Shown here in pieces: positions 42,358 to 50,395 of a stretch of DNA of 64,000 bases (within the stretch, counting starts at the first letter, position 1; every line of letters starts with the position of its first letter). Both the position numbers and the translations under genes were made by a program. Below the pieces are notes generated by a model. The model was given only the letters and a program-made list of their open reading frames with translations, was not told the DNA's origin and made no database searches. Source of the DNA: Erythrobacter sp. WG (GTDB lineage Bacteria > Pseudomonadota > Alphaproteobacteria > Sphingomonadales > Sphingomonadaceae); NCBI RefSeq assembly GCF_026586795.1, contig NZ_JAPFGY010000001.1, positions 1 through 64,000 on the forward strand, given 5' to 3'.

Positions 42358-43359
42358 CTAGAGGCCGAACTTCTCGCGCGGGCGGGCGGTGTCGATCCAG
42401 CCTTCGAGGCGCTGCTCGAGCGGGGCGAGATCGGCGGGAAGCTGGATCTCCAGCGTCACCAGCTGGTCGCCGCGTTCGTTCTTGCCGTCCACGATCCTGG
42501 CATTCTTGCGTGTCCAGCCCTTGCCCGCAAGCCGCATCACCGTGCCGCTGGAACTGCCCGGCTTGATCGTCAGCATGACCGCGCCGTCGACCGTCGGGCA
42601 CTTCACCTTGGCGCCGCGCACCGCCTCGTCGAGGGTGATGGGCAGATCCATGCGGATATTGTCGCCCTCGCGCCGGAAGAAGGGGTGGCTGCCGACCTCG
42701 ACCATCACGATCCCGTCGCCATTGCCGCCCGGGCCGGGGTGGCCCTTGTCCTTGAGGCGCATCATCGTGCCGTCCTCGACGCCTGCAGGAAGCTTGAGGC
42801 TGATCGCCTTGCCGTCGGCCAGCGTGATCCGCTGATCGCGCCCGGCGGCGGCATCGACGAAAGGCACCGCGAGGCGGTACTGGATGTCGGCGCCGCGCTT
42901 GGGCGGCGGGGGCGGAGGCTGGCGGCCGAAACCGCGCCGCGCGCCTGCGCCCTGCTGGCGGCCGCGCCCGCCGAACAGGCCCTCGAACAGGTCGGACAGG
43001 TCGACGTCGTCCGCGCTGCCGCCGGCGCCGAAGCCGCCGAAATCGCCCGGGTGCGGCCCGCCGCCCGGCCCGGCGCCATAGGCGCTGCCGCGGCCGAAGC
43101 CGCCGCGCGCGCCCATGCCGGCGAAGGGATTGGCAGGATTGCCATCGGCGTCGATCTCGCCCCGGTCGTACTGCGCGCGCTTGTTCTTGTCGGAGAGCAG
43201 ATCGTAAGCGCGGGTCACCTCGGAGAATTTCTCCGCCGCCTTGGGGTTGTCCTTGTTGCGATCGGGGTGCAGCTCCTTGGCGAGCTTGCGGTAGGCGCTC
43301 TTGATGTCGGCTTCCGAGGCCGTGCGGGGTATGCCGAGCGTTGCGTAAAGGTCGCGCAT
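42358..43359 (-). CDS. DnaJ-family co-chaperone, CbpA-like (type B)
   Basis: A 333-residue Hsp70 co-chaperone. The J domain (residues 1-67) has the HPD motif in [13 protein letters not shown] Gly/Phe-rich linker follows (about 75-155) with a run of six prolines. The C-terminal substrate-binding domains (about 160-325) include RVxLP-type elements ([21 protein letters not shown]). There are no zinc-finger CxxCxGxG repeats, so it is CbpA/DnaJB1-like rather than DnaJ. It stands upstream of the yihY-fabI pair. Confidence 0.92.
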   Translation of the reverse strand: MRDLYATLGIPRTASEADIKSAYRKLAKELHPDRNKDNPKAAEKFSEVTRAYDLLSDKNKRAQYDRGEIDADGNPANPFAGMGARGGFGRGSAYGAGPGGGPHPGDFGGFGAGGSADDVDLSDLFEGLFGGRGRQQGAGARRGFGRQPPPPPPKRGADIQYRLAVPFVDAAAGRDQRITLADGKAISLKLPAGVEDGTMMRLKDKGHPGPGGNGDGIVMVEVGSHPFFRREGDNIRMDLPITLDEAVRGAKVKCPTVDGAVMLTIKPGSSSGTVMRLAGKGWTRKNARIVDGKNERGDQLVTLEIQLPADLAPLEQRLEGWIDTARPREKFGL

Positions 43360-43498
43360 GGTGGTTTAGCTAGGTGAGACAGCGCCCGCGTGCAAGCGGG
43401 GACCCCGGTGGGGAGAAACGCGCGGTTAACCCAATGCGCCTTTCGCCGGCTCGCCCGCGTAGCTATGGGCCTTCTCCACATCTGCGAGGATCCCCTTC

Positions 43499-44155
43499 AT
43501 GTCCGATACCGCCCCGCTCGACGATGCCCAGCTGGCCGACAGCGTGCTGCCCGCCGGCATCGATCCCTTCGCGCTGTTCGAGGAGTGGTTCGCCGCCGCA
43601 CAGGTCGGCGAGATGAACGATCCCAACGCCATGGCGCTCGCCACCGCGACCACGGGTGCGGCGCCCTCGGTGCGCATGGTGCTGCTGAAGGGCCACGGCC
43701 GGGGCGAGATCGAGGGCGGCGGGTTCACCTTCTTTACCAATGCGACAAGCCGCAAGGGCGGCGAGATCCGTGCCAATATGCAGGCTGCGCTGCTGTTCCA
43801 CTGGAAGAGCCTGCGCCGCCAGATCCGCATCGAGGGGCCCCTGACCGAGGTCTCTCCGGAGCGCGCCGACGCCTATTTCCACTCGCGCCCCTACAAGAGC
43901 CAGGTGGGCAGCGCCGCCTCCGACCAGTCGCGCCCGTTGCCCGAGCGCCGCATCTATATCGAGCGGGTCCACACCATGTGGGCCGAACACGAGGCTGCGG
44001 GCAAGGTGCCGCGCCCGGCACACTGGACGGGTTTCACCCTGAGCCCGCGCCGCATCGAGTTCTGGATCGACCGCGACAACCGCCTCCACGACCGCCGGCA
44101 ATTCGTCCGCGAGAGCGCCGATGCGCCCTGGTCCGACACGCTTCTCTACCCCTGA
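43499..44155 (+). CDS. pdxH: Pyridoxamine 5'-phosphate oxidase
   Basis: A 218-residue FMN enzyme that produces pyridoxal 5'-phosphate. MALATATTGAAPSVRMVLLKG, FFTNATSRKGGEI, RQIRIEGPL, SRPYKSQVGSAASDQSRPL and the C-terminal FWIDRDNRLHDRR are family signatures. It is divergent from the co-chaperone and 8 bases ahead of a PhzF-family gene. Confidence 0.95.
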   Translation: MSDTAPLDDAQLADSVLPAGIDPFALFEEWFAAAQVGEMNDPNAMALATATTGAAPSVRMVLLKGHGRGEIEGGGFTFFTNATSRKGGEIRANMQAALLFHWKSLRRQIRIEGPLTEVSPERADAYFHSRPYKSQVGSAASDQSRPLPERRIYIERVHTMWAEHEAAGKVPRPAHWTGFTLSPRRIEFWIDRDNRLHDRRQFVRESADAPWSDTLLYP

Positions 44156-44163
44156 GGCCCAGC

Positions 44164-44970
44164 ATGACGCTCAAGATCCCCTATTGGCACGTCGATGCCT
44201 TCTCCGCGCAGCCCTTCGGCGGCAACCAGGCTGCCGTGATGGTGCTCGAGGAGTGGCTGCCCGACGATACCCTTGTGAAGATCGGGGGCGAGAACCTCTT
44301 CGCCGAGACGGCCTTCGTGGTGCGCGACACGACCGGGGAGGCCGATTGGGAGCTGCGCTGGTGCACGCCCACTTACGAGATCGCGTTGTGCGGCCATGCG
44401 ACGCTGGCGAGCGGGCATATCCTGCTCGAGCGCGACGGCGGGGAGCGGGTGACGTTCCGCACGCGGAAATCGGGCATTCTCGAGGTCGTGAGGGCGGGTG
44501 ACGGCTACGAGCTGGCGCTGCCCGCGATCCACACCGCGCCGGGCGACTATCCGGAGGCGGTCGCGCTGCTCGGCGCCGCGCCGCGCGAAGTGTGGCGCAA
44601 CGACAGCCGTTACAATATCTTCCTGTTCGAGGACGAGGCGCAGGTCCGCGCGCTCGACCCCGATATCCGCGGACTGGGGATGCTGGGCACGGACCAGTTC
44701 ATCTGCACCGCGCCCGGCACCGCCACCGACATCGTCAGCCGCGTCTTCGTCCCCGGCGGCGGCGTGGACGAGGACAGTGTGACAGGCTCGGCCCACGCGG
44801 TTCTCACGCCGTTCTGGGTGGAGCGGTTGGGGCGCAACAATCTGCGTGCCCACCAGGCTTCGCAGCGCGGCGGCGATCTGACGCTGCGGCTGGATGGCGC
44901 TGGAGAAAATGGGCGTGCATGGCTCGGCGGGCCGTGCGTCACCGTGGTCGAGGGCAGTTTCACCCTCTGA
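44164..44970 (+). CDS. PhzF-family protein (isomerase/epimerase-like)
   Basis: A 268-residue protein of the PhzF/YddE superfamily with two pseudo-symmetric halves. WHVDAFSAQPFGGNQAAVM, the catalytic Glu in NLFAETAFV, CTPTYEIALCGHATLASGH, and DEDSVTGSAHAVL in the second half are all present. Members catalyse proton shifts such as in phenazine synthesis, but most housekeeping members have unknown substrates, and no phenazine genes are nearby. Confidence 0.88.
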   Translation: MTLKIPYWHVDAFSAQPFGGNQAAVMVLEEWLPDDTLVKIGGENLFAETAFVVRDTTGEADWELRWCTPTYEIALCGHATLASGHILLERDGGERVTFRTRKSGILEVVRAGDGYELALPAIHTAPGDYPEAVALLGAAPREVWRNDSRYNIFLFEDEAQVRALDPDIRGLGMLGTDQFICTAPGTATDIVSRVFVPGGGVDEDSVTGSAHAVLTPFWVERLGRNNLRAHQASQRGGDLTLRLDGAGENGRAWLGGPCVTVVEGSFTL

Positions 44971-45047
44971 GGCAATCGGTCGCGCAGCGGCCGCAAGGCC
45001 GAACGGCCGCCCGCAGCGGGCGCAGCTTGCTGCGCGTCTAGCGAGGA

Positions 45048-45069
45048 CCGCACGCCGGATGGCGTGCGG
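45048..45069. terminator. Perfect hairpin between convergent genes
   Basis: A 9-bp perfect stem (CCGCACGCC / GGCGTGCGG) with a 4-base loop lies between the phzF-like gene and the convergent serine hydrolase gene, 4 bases from the latter's stop. It has no T-run on either strand but is well placed as a bidirectional terminator. Confidence 0.5.
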
Positions 45070-45073
45070 AACA

Positions 45074-46219
45074 CTAAGGCGCCGGGTAGAGCTCCAGCAC
45101 GTCCGCCGCCTGCTGGAGCATCGGCGGGCGCTCCTTCGCGTCGGAGTGGCCGAGGCGCACAAGCGTCACCCGCTGGCTCGGCGAGACCAGCACGTATTGC
45201 CCCATGTGGCCGATCAGCGAGAACAGGCTCTCGGGTGCGCGGTCGGGGAACAGTGGGTGATCCCCCGGCTCGCGGCCCGGCACCGGGCGATTGAGCCAGA
45301 TCTGGAAGCCGTAGTGCGGGCTCTTCGGCGAGGGCGTCACCATCGCCTCGACCCAGCGCTGCGGGACGAGCTGCTCGCCGCCCGGGGCGCGGCCCTTGCG
45401 GCGCAGGAACTCGCCGAATTTCGCCCAGTCGCGCGCGGTCGCGTGCATCAGGCTGCCGCCGATCAGCGTGCCGGATGCGTCGAATTCCGGCACCATGCTG
45501 GTCATGCCGAGAGGGCCGAACAGGCGCTGCTGGAGGTAGTCCGCCACCGCCTTGCGCCGCGCCTCGGGCCGGTCGCTGGTGGTGAGCGCGCGCGCGGCGA
45601 TATCGGCAAGGATCACGCTGGTGTTCGAGGAATACTCCCACTTCGCACCCGGCTCCGCCTCGAGCGGCTGCTCTGCCGCCCACTTGGCCATGTTGTCGCG
45701 CCCGTCGAGGAACAACATCCTGACTTCGCTGGATTCGTAGGGCGGTTCGCCGGCCTCGGTGTGGCGCAGCCCGCTGCGCATCTGGAGGAGATGGCGCAAG
45801 GTGATCTCGGCGCGCGGGTCGCCGGGGCGTTGCCACAGGGGAACGGGGGCGGGAGCGTCGAGCGCGAGGAGGCCGTCGGAGACCAGCATCCCGATCAGCA
45901 CGCCGGTCACCGTCTTGGCCATCGACCAGCTGATAAACCTCGTCTTTTCGTCGTAACCCTCGGCATAGCGTTCGGCGGCGAGCTTGCCGTCGGCGAATAC
46001 CACCACGGCCCGGGTTTCGCCGAGGCCGGGCATGGTGAAGAGATCGTCGATCTGACGGGCCAGCTGGTCCCGCGGCGCGCCGGCGTTGTTGGTCACCGCC
46101 GCCTTCGCCGCCTCGCTGAGGGGCTTCTCGCCTACAGGCGCCGCGCCGCAGGCGGCAAGCATCAGCAGGGCTGGCGCGAGGATAATCGCGCGGTTAAGGA
46201 CGGCGTCGCGGAGGGTCAT
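45074..46219 (-). CDS. Serine hydrolase lipoprotein (beta-lactamase class C/EstB-like)
   Basis: A 381-residue secreted lipoprotein with lipobox LAAC (LLMLAACGAAP). The serine hydrolase fold shows SWSMAKT as SxxK motif (SMAK), a Tyr motif in WEYSSNTS, and a HxG-like C-terminal motif (LIGHMGQYV). This group includes esterases, peptidases and true class C enzymes; lactamase activity should not be assumed. ATG 46219 has GAGGG five bases upstream. It is divergent from a small membrane protein. Confidence 0.85.
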   Translation of the reverse strand: MTLRDAVLNRAIILAPALLMLAACGAAPVGEKPLSEAAKAAVTNNAGAPRDQLARQIDDLFTMPGLGETRAVVVFADGKLAAERYAEGYDEKTRFISWSMAKTVTGVLIGMLVSDGLLALDAPAPVPLWQRPGDPRAEITLRHLLQMRSGLRHTEAGEPPYESSEVRMLFLDGRDNMAKWAAEQPLEAEPGAKWEYSSNTSVILADIAARALTTSDRPEARRKAVADYLQQRLFGPLGMTSMVPEFDASGTLIGGSLMHATARDWAKFGEFLRRKGRAPGGEQLVPQRWVEAMVTPSPKSPHYGFQIWLNRPVPGREPGDHPLFPDRAPESLFSLIGHMGQYVLVSPSQRVTLVRLGHSDAKERPPMLQQAADVLELYPAP

Positions 46220-46254
46220 CGCGCCCTCATTCCTCGATGCATGAAGGCTTGGCA

Positions 46255-46608
46255 ATGGCGAAATCACCCACCTCGGCGCGCGCGCGGCCTGCCACGCGGT
46301 GGGGGTGGTGGGTGCTTGCTGTCATCGTCCTCGCGATTGCCGGAGCGGCCACGGTTTTCCGAAAGGAAATCAACGGTTACGGCACCATCGCCTCGGCCTA
46401 TTCGGCGCGCGTCGCCTGTTCGTGCCGGTTCGTCGCGGGCCGCCCCCTGAAGGACTGCGCGAAGGACAAGCTCGCCGGGATGGAGGCGGTCACGCTGGTC
46501 GAGGACGAGAAGGCGATGAGCGTCACCGCCCGTTTCCCGCTGGTCGCCAGCGCCACCGCCACATACCGCAAGGGCTATGGCTGCGTGCTGGAACCCTGGG
46601 AGGAGTGA
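46255..46608 (+). CDS. Small membrane-anchored hypothetical protein
   Basis: A 117-residue protein with one N-terminal membrane helix (about residues 17-37, WGWWVLAVIVLAIAGAATVF) and an exported domain with four cysteines (CSC, KDC, YGC), which could be paired by DsbA/DsbB. Family not recognised. ATG 46255 has GAAGG nearby; ATG 46237 would leave only 17 bases to the divergent gene. Confidence 0.65.
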   Translation: MAKSPTSARARPATRWGWWVLAVIVLAIAGAATVFRKEINGYGTIASAYSARVACSCRFVAGRPLKDCAKDKLAGMEAVTLVEDEKAMSVTARFPLVASATATYRKGYGCVLEPWEE

Positions 46609-46627
46609 TGATCTGCCCCGCCCGCAA

Positions 46628-46643
46628 TGTTTCACGTGAAACA
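46628..46643. promoter_or_regulatory. parS: parS centromere site (ParB binding)
   Basis: TGTTTCACGTGAAACA is a perfect 16-bp palindrome identical to the widely conserved bacterial parS consensus, and the palindrome extends to 20 bp (46626-46645). It lies in a gene-free gap between a small membrane protein and mnmA. parS sites load ParB to segregate the chromosome and cluster near the origin. Confidence 0.85.
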
Positions 46644-46759
46644 TTGCCGCGAAGCGGGGGCTGGAGGGGGTCTGGCAGGGGTCTGGACCGGGTTTAACCC
46701 GGTTCTGGGCCGGGCGAGGCCCGACTTCGGCGGGGCTGGACAGGGGATGCCTCGCCCCT

Positions 46760-46861
46760 CCGTTCGCCTCGAGCCCTTCGGCAGGCTCAGGATGAATTGC
46801 CGACTTCGTCGTCAGTCGAGAGGCCGGTACGGGGTGTCTCGACTACGCTCGAGGCGAACGG
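46760..46861. repeat. Intergenic palindromic repeat, copy A
   Basis: A perfect 14-bp inverted repeat (CCGTTCGCCTCGAG at 46760-46773, complement at 46848-46861) encloses a second stem (AGTCGAGA / TCTCGACT). The same inner stem and outer CCGTTCG/CGAACGG arms occur at 57141-57212. The element ends 3 bases before the mnmA stop codon and may act as a terminator for mnmA. Confidence 0.7.
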
Positions 46862-46864
46862 GGT

Positions 46865-48037
46865 TCAGTGTTCGCCCACCTTCTCGGTCGAATCGATCCA
46901 GCCGCCGCCGACCACCCGTTCCCCGGCATAGAGCACCGCCGCCTGGCCGGGGGCGACGCCGTATTCGGGCGAGGCGAAGCGGATCGTCACGCCTGCGCCG
47001 TCCCCGAGTGTGCCGTCGAGCGTCACCGGCACCGGCTTGGCGAGGCTGCGCACCTTCGCGGTCAGCGGAGCATCCGGCAAGGGCCCGATGCGGTTCGTCT
47101 CGCTGAGGCGCGCGGCGCTCACCGCCAACATCCGCCTCGGCCCGACCCGCACCTCGCGGGCTTCGGCGTCGAGGCCGATCACATACAAGGGCTCGGGCTG
47201 GCCGCCGATCTCGAGGCCTTTCCTCTGGCCGACGGTGAAGTGGACGATACCCTTGTGCTCGCCCAGCCTTTCGCCGGTCGCCGCATGGACGATCGCGCCC
47301 GGCGCCGCGCCCTCGGGCCGCACCTTGGTAACGATCTTTGCGTAATCGCCGTCGGGCACGAAGCAGATGTCCTGCGAATCCGGCTTGGCCGCGTTCCTCA
47401 GGCCGGCCGCCTCGGCCAGCGCCCGCACCTCCTGCTTGGGCATCCCGCCCAGCGGAAAGCGCAGGTAATCGAGCTGCGCTTCGGTGGTGCCATAGAGAAA
47501 ATAGGACTGGTCGCGCGCCGGATCATGGGCGCGGTGCAATTCCACCCCGGCCTCGCCGATCACCCGGCGCACATAATGCCCGGTGGCAAGGCAATCCGCC
47601 CCCAGCTCCCGCGCCATGCGGAAGAGGTCGGTGAACTTGGGCCCCATGTTGCAGCGGATGCAGGGGACCGGGGTGCGCCCGGCGAGATATTCGTCGGCGA
47701 AGGCCTCGACCACCTCTTCGCGGAAGGCGCTTTCGTGGTCGAAGACATAATGCGCGATCCCCAGCCGGTCGGCCACCGCGCGCGCATCGCGGATGTCGTC
47801 GCCCGCGCAGCACGCGCCCTTGCGGCCGGTCGCCGCGCCGTAATCATAGAGCTGCAAGGTGATGCCGATGACTTCCGCGCCGCTCGCATGGGCAAGCGCG
47901 GCCACCACCGAGGAATCGACCCCGCCGCTCATCGCCACGACGATCCGGCATTCGCTCGCGGGGCGCGGCAGGTCGAACAGCGCGGCGGCGTCGGCTGCGG
48001 CGGGCAGGCCGGGGGTGAGGGAAGCGGGGGAGGCCAT
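46865..48037 (-). CDS. mnmA: tRNA-specific 2-thiouridylase
   Basis: A 390-residue ATP-pyrophosphatase that thiolates U34 of tRNAs for Glu, Gln and Lys. The PP-loop is SGGVDSS, the first catalytic Cys lies in VPCIRCN, the second in SQDICFV, and [14 protein letters not shown] and [10 protein letters not shown] are family blocks. The first ~25 residues are a variable extension. It is divergent from the sciP operon, with a 142-base shared upstream region. Confidence 0.95.
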   Translation of the reverse strand: MASPASLTPGLPAAADAAALFDLPRPASECRIVVAMSGGVDSSVVAALAHASGAEVIGITLQLYDYGAATGRKGACCAGDDIRDARAVADRLGIAHYVFDHESAFREEVVEAFADEYLAGRTPVPCIRCNMGPKFTDLFRMARELGADCLATGHYVRRVIGEAGVELHRAHDPARDQSYFLYGTTEAQLDYLRFPLGGMPKQEVRALAEAAGLRNAAKPDSQDICFVPDGDYAKIVTKVRPEGAAPGAIVHAATGERLGEHKGIVHFTVGQRKGLEIGGQPEPLYVIGLDAEAREVRVGPRRMLAVSAARLSETNRIGPLPDAPLTAKVRSLAKPVPVTLDGTLGDGAGVTIRFASPEYGVAPGQAAVLYAGERVVGGGWIDSTEKVGEH

Positions 48038-48179
48038 GGACGAGCGCGCCTATAGCCCCGCCCGCACGGCTGCGCCAGAGGCGCGCGGTCCCTCCTTGCC
48101 GATCCCGACCGGACTATTCCTAAGCCGGGGTAAATGGCGGCTTTACCGGATTTTGACGCCCTCGTGGCTAGGAAGGGCC

Positions 48180-48596
48180 ATGATGTTCGAGAAAGCCAAG
48201 CCCCTGCACGCAGCCAAAGGCTCTGCGGGCGGCGCCCCGGGCGCCGCTGGCACCGACGTGCGATTCGCCTCCGGATCGGCGCGCCGTGCGGGCGATGCGC
48301 TGCGCGCGCTCGAGTGGAGCGAGCTCACCGCCCGCCTCAACGCCGCGCGGGACCTCAGGATGCTGCTGCGCAGCGAATCGCAGGCCCCCATCGAAGCGGT
48401 CGCCGCGAGCTTCGGCGATGCCGCGGCAAGTTATTTTGCGCTTCTCGACGATGACGAACCTGCCGTTAACCGTGATGGTTTAGGACAAAGGAATGCTCCC
48501 GGTGCGAAAGTCCTGCGCGACGATCCGAACCGCCCGGGCGATACGGAAGGAAACAGCTCCGATGCGCCCAGCGGCGATGTGAGAGACACGAAATGA
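48180..48596 (+). CDS. Hypothetical protein coupled to sciP
   Basis: A 138-residue soluble protein, Ala/Arg-rich, with a predicted helical middle (residues ~35-90: ALRALEWSELTARLNAARDL) and a disordered acidic tail. Family not recognised. The stop overlaps the sciP ATG as ATGA, so it is probably translated with sciP. Start ATG 48180 (or 48183) follows GGAAGGG. Because SciP restrains the CtrA cell-cycle regulator, a cell-cycle link is possible but only inferred from coupling. Confidence 0.65.
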   Translation: MMFEKAKPLHAAKGSAGGAPGAAGTDVRFASGSARRAGDALRALEWSELTARLNAARDLRMLLRSESQAPIEAVAASFGDAAASYFALLDDDEPAVNRDGLGQRNAPGAKVLRDDPNRPGDTEGNSSDAPSGDVRDTK

Positions 48597-48892
48597 TTGA
48601 GAACCAGGACATCCGTCCGGCACAGGTGATCGGCCCGCTCGGGGAGCCGCTGACCCTTGCCGACCTGCCCTCGCCCGATACCAAGCGCTGGGTCGTGCGC
48701 CGCAAGGCCGAGGTGGTGGCCGCCGTCAACGGCGGGCTGCTGACGCTCGACGAGGCGCTGGCGCGCTACGGCCTCACGCTCGAGGAGTTCGCCTCCTGGC
48801 AGCGCGCGGTCGATCGCTCCGGGATGCACGGGCTGCGCGTCACCAAGATCCAGCACTACCGCGAGCTCTACGAGCGCCAGCTCAAGTACTGA
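48593..48892 (+). CDS. sciP: CtrA inhibitor SciP (DUF1153)
   Basis: A 99-residue helix-turn-helix protein. The sequence from IRPAQVIGPLGEPLTLADLP through RWVVRRKAEVVAAVNGGLLT and WQRAVDRSGMHGLRVTKIQ is the conserved DUF1153/SciP core. In Caulobacter SciP represses CtrA-activated promoters in G1. Its presence supports an alphaproteobacterial origin. It overlaps the upstream gene by 4 bases. Confidence 0.92.
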   Translation: MIENQDIRPAQVIGPLGEPLTLADLPSPDTKRWVVRRKAEVVAAVNGGLLTLDEALARYGLTLEEFASWQRAVDRSGMHGLRVTKIQHYRELYERQLKY

Positions 48893-49052
48893 TCCGCCCT
48901 GCGCATCGCGCCGGTCGATGCTTTCGAGGCCCGCTCCGCCCACCGGCGGGGCGGGCCTTGCCGTTGCGCGCGCAATCCGTGCCTTTCGTCTAGGCGGGAA
49001 GTCATCGGTCGATGCACGGATTGCAGCCGTGACCCGCGCGCTCTATGAGGCG

Positions 49053-49081
49053 TTGCACTTGGTGCCTTATGCGAATAATAC
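49053..49081 (+). promoter_or_regulatory. Candidate sigma-70-type promoter for RND operon
   Basis: TTGCAC (49053-49058) and TAATAC (49076-49081) are separated by 17 bases, 44 bases before the adaptor gene start. The local A/T richness is unusual for this region. Confidence 0.5.
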
Positions 49082-49124
49082 ACTCACTGGGCCGCGCGCG
49101 CCGGTTCCGGGTGAAGGAATGGCC

Positions 49125-50315
49125 ATGAATTACGAGACGACGATCAGCGCCGATGCCGGTGACGGGGTGACCGCCGACTATGCCGCCGCGCGCAGCGGCC
49201 CGGCAGCCGCCGTTCCGCGCTGGCTGATCTTCGGGGTGGGGGGGCTGTTTGTCCTGCTGCTCGCGATCGGCGCCTTCTTCGCCTTTGCCGGACGCCAGCC
49301 CGCGCCGGCTTCGGACAACAACAGCCAGGCCGCGACCGTCACCGTCGTCACCCCCGGCCGGACCATGGTCGCGGGCGAGATCGAGGCCCCCGGCACGCTC
49401 GCCGCGCGCCGCCCGATGCCGGTCGGCATCGCGGGCGAGGGCGGGCAGGTGGTGCGCGTCACCGTGGATGCCGGGGATTGGGTGCGCCAGGGCCAGGTGC
49501 TCGCGGTGATCGACCGTTCGGTGCAGGTCCAGCAGGCCGCCGCCCAGGCCGCGCAGATCGATGTCGCGCGGGCCGACGCCAATCTCGCTCAGGCGAACCT
49601 CGACCGCGCGCTCCAGCTGGTGGCGCGCGGCTTCGTCTCCAAGGCCGATGTCGACCGCCTGACCGCGACGCGCGACGCTGCCGTGGCGCGGGTCAAGGTC
49701 GCCGAGGCGCAGCTGCGCGAACTGCGCGCCCGCAACCAGCGGCTCGACGTGCTCGCCCCGGCGAGCGGATATGTCCTCGCCCGCAATGTCGAGCCCGGCC
49801 AGACGGTCGGCGCCGGCAGCCAGGCGCTGTTCACCATCGCCAGCGGCGGCGAGATGGAAATGCTCGCGCGGGTCTCGGAAGAACAGCTCGCCAAGCTTGC
49901 GGTCGGCACCTCGGCGGCGGTCGTCCCGGCCGGATCGGACCAGCGCTTCACCGGGCAGGTGTGGCAGCTCGCCCCGACCATCGACCAGACGACGCGGCAG
50001 GGCACGGTGCGCATCGCGCTCGATTTCTCGCCCGGCCTGCGCCCCGGGGGCTTTGCCACCGCGCGGATCAACAGCGGCAGCTTCAGCGCCACCGTGCTCC
50101 CCGAAAGCGCGGTGCTGGCCGATGCCAAGGGCAGCTTCGTCTATGTCGTGGGCGCGGACAAGAAGACCGAGCGCCGCGCGGTCAAGACCGGCGCGGTGAC
50201 ACCGAACGGGATCGCCATCACCGAGGGCCTCAATGGCTCGGAGCGCGTGGTGCTGCGCGCCGGCGGCTTCCTCAACCCCGGCGAGACCGTCAACCCGCAA
50301 CCTTTGCAGAAGTAG
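49125..50315 (+). CDS. RND efflux periplasmic adaptor subunit
   Basis: A 396-residue membrane fusion protein. One membrane anchor lies at about residues 29-50 (PRWLIFGVGGLFVLLLAIGAFF). Lipoyl, coiled-coil hairpin (about 120-190: QVQQAAAQAAQIDVARADAN), beta-barrel and membrane-proximal domains follow in the usual order. ATG 49125 has GAAGGA at ideal spacing; ATG 49119 is also possible. It pairs with the RND pump starting 80 bases downstream. An outer-membrane channel gene is not in the window. Confidence 0.9.
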   Translation: MNYETTISADAGDGVTADYAAARSGPAAAVPRWLIFGVGGLFVLLLAIGAFFAFAGRQPAPASDNNSQAATVTVVTPGRTMVAGEIEAPGTLAARRPMPVGIAGEGGQVVRVTVDAGDWVRQGQVLAVIDRSVQVQQAAAQAAQIDVARADANLAQANLDRALQLVARGFVSKADVDRLTATRDAAVARVKVAEAQLRELRARNQRLDVLAPASGYVLARNVEPGQTVGAGSQALFTIASGGEMEMLARVSEEQLAKLAVGTSAAVVPAGSDQRFTGQVWQLAPTIDQTTRQGTVRIALDFSPGLRPGGFATARINSGSFSATVLPESAVLADAKGSFVYVVGADKKTERRAVKTGAVTPNGIAITEGLNGSERVVLRAGGFLNPGETVNPQPLQK

Positions 50316-50395
50316 GGCGTCCATCCGGCGCGCGGCCCGGGCCGTAGCTGGCACGGGGGCGCACGATACCCGGCGCGACAACAGGCAGGACTTTC

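Noticed and set aside
44164..44970. Phenazine biosynthesis function for the PhzF-like protein
   Set aside because: No other phz genes are nearby, and most PhzF-superfamily members have other roles.
45074..46219. Antibiotic-resistance beta-lactamase
   Set aside because: The protein is a lipoprotein of the broad serine hydrolase/EstB group; motifs do not establish lactamase activity.
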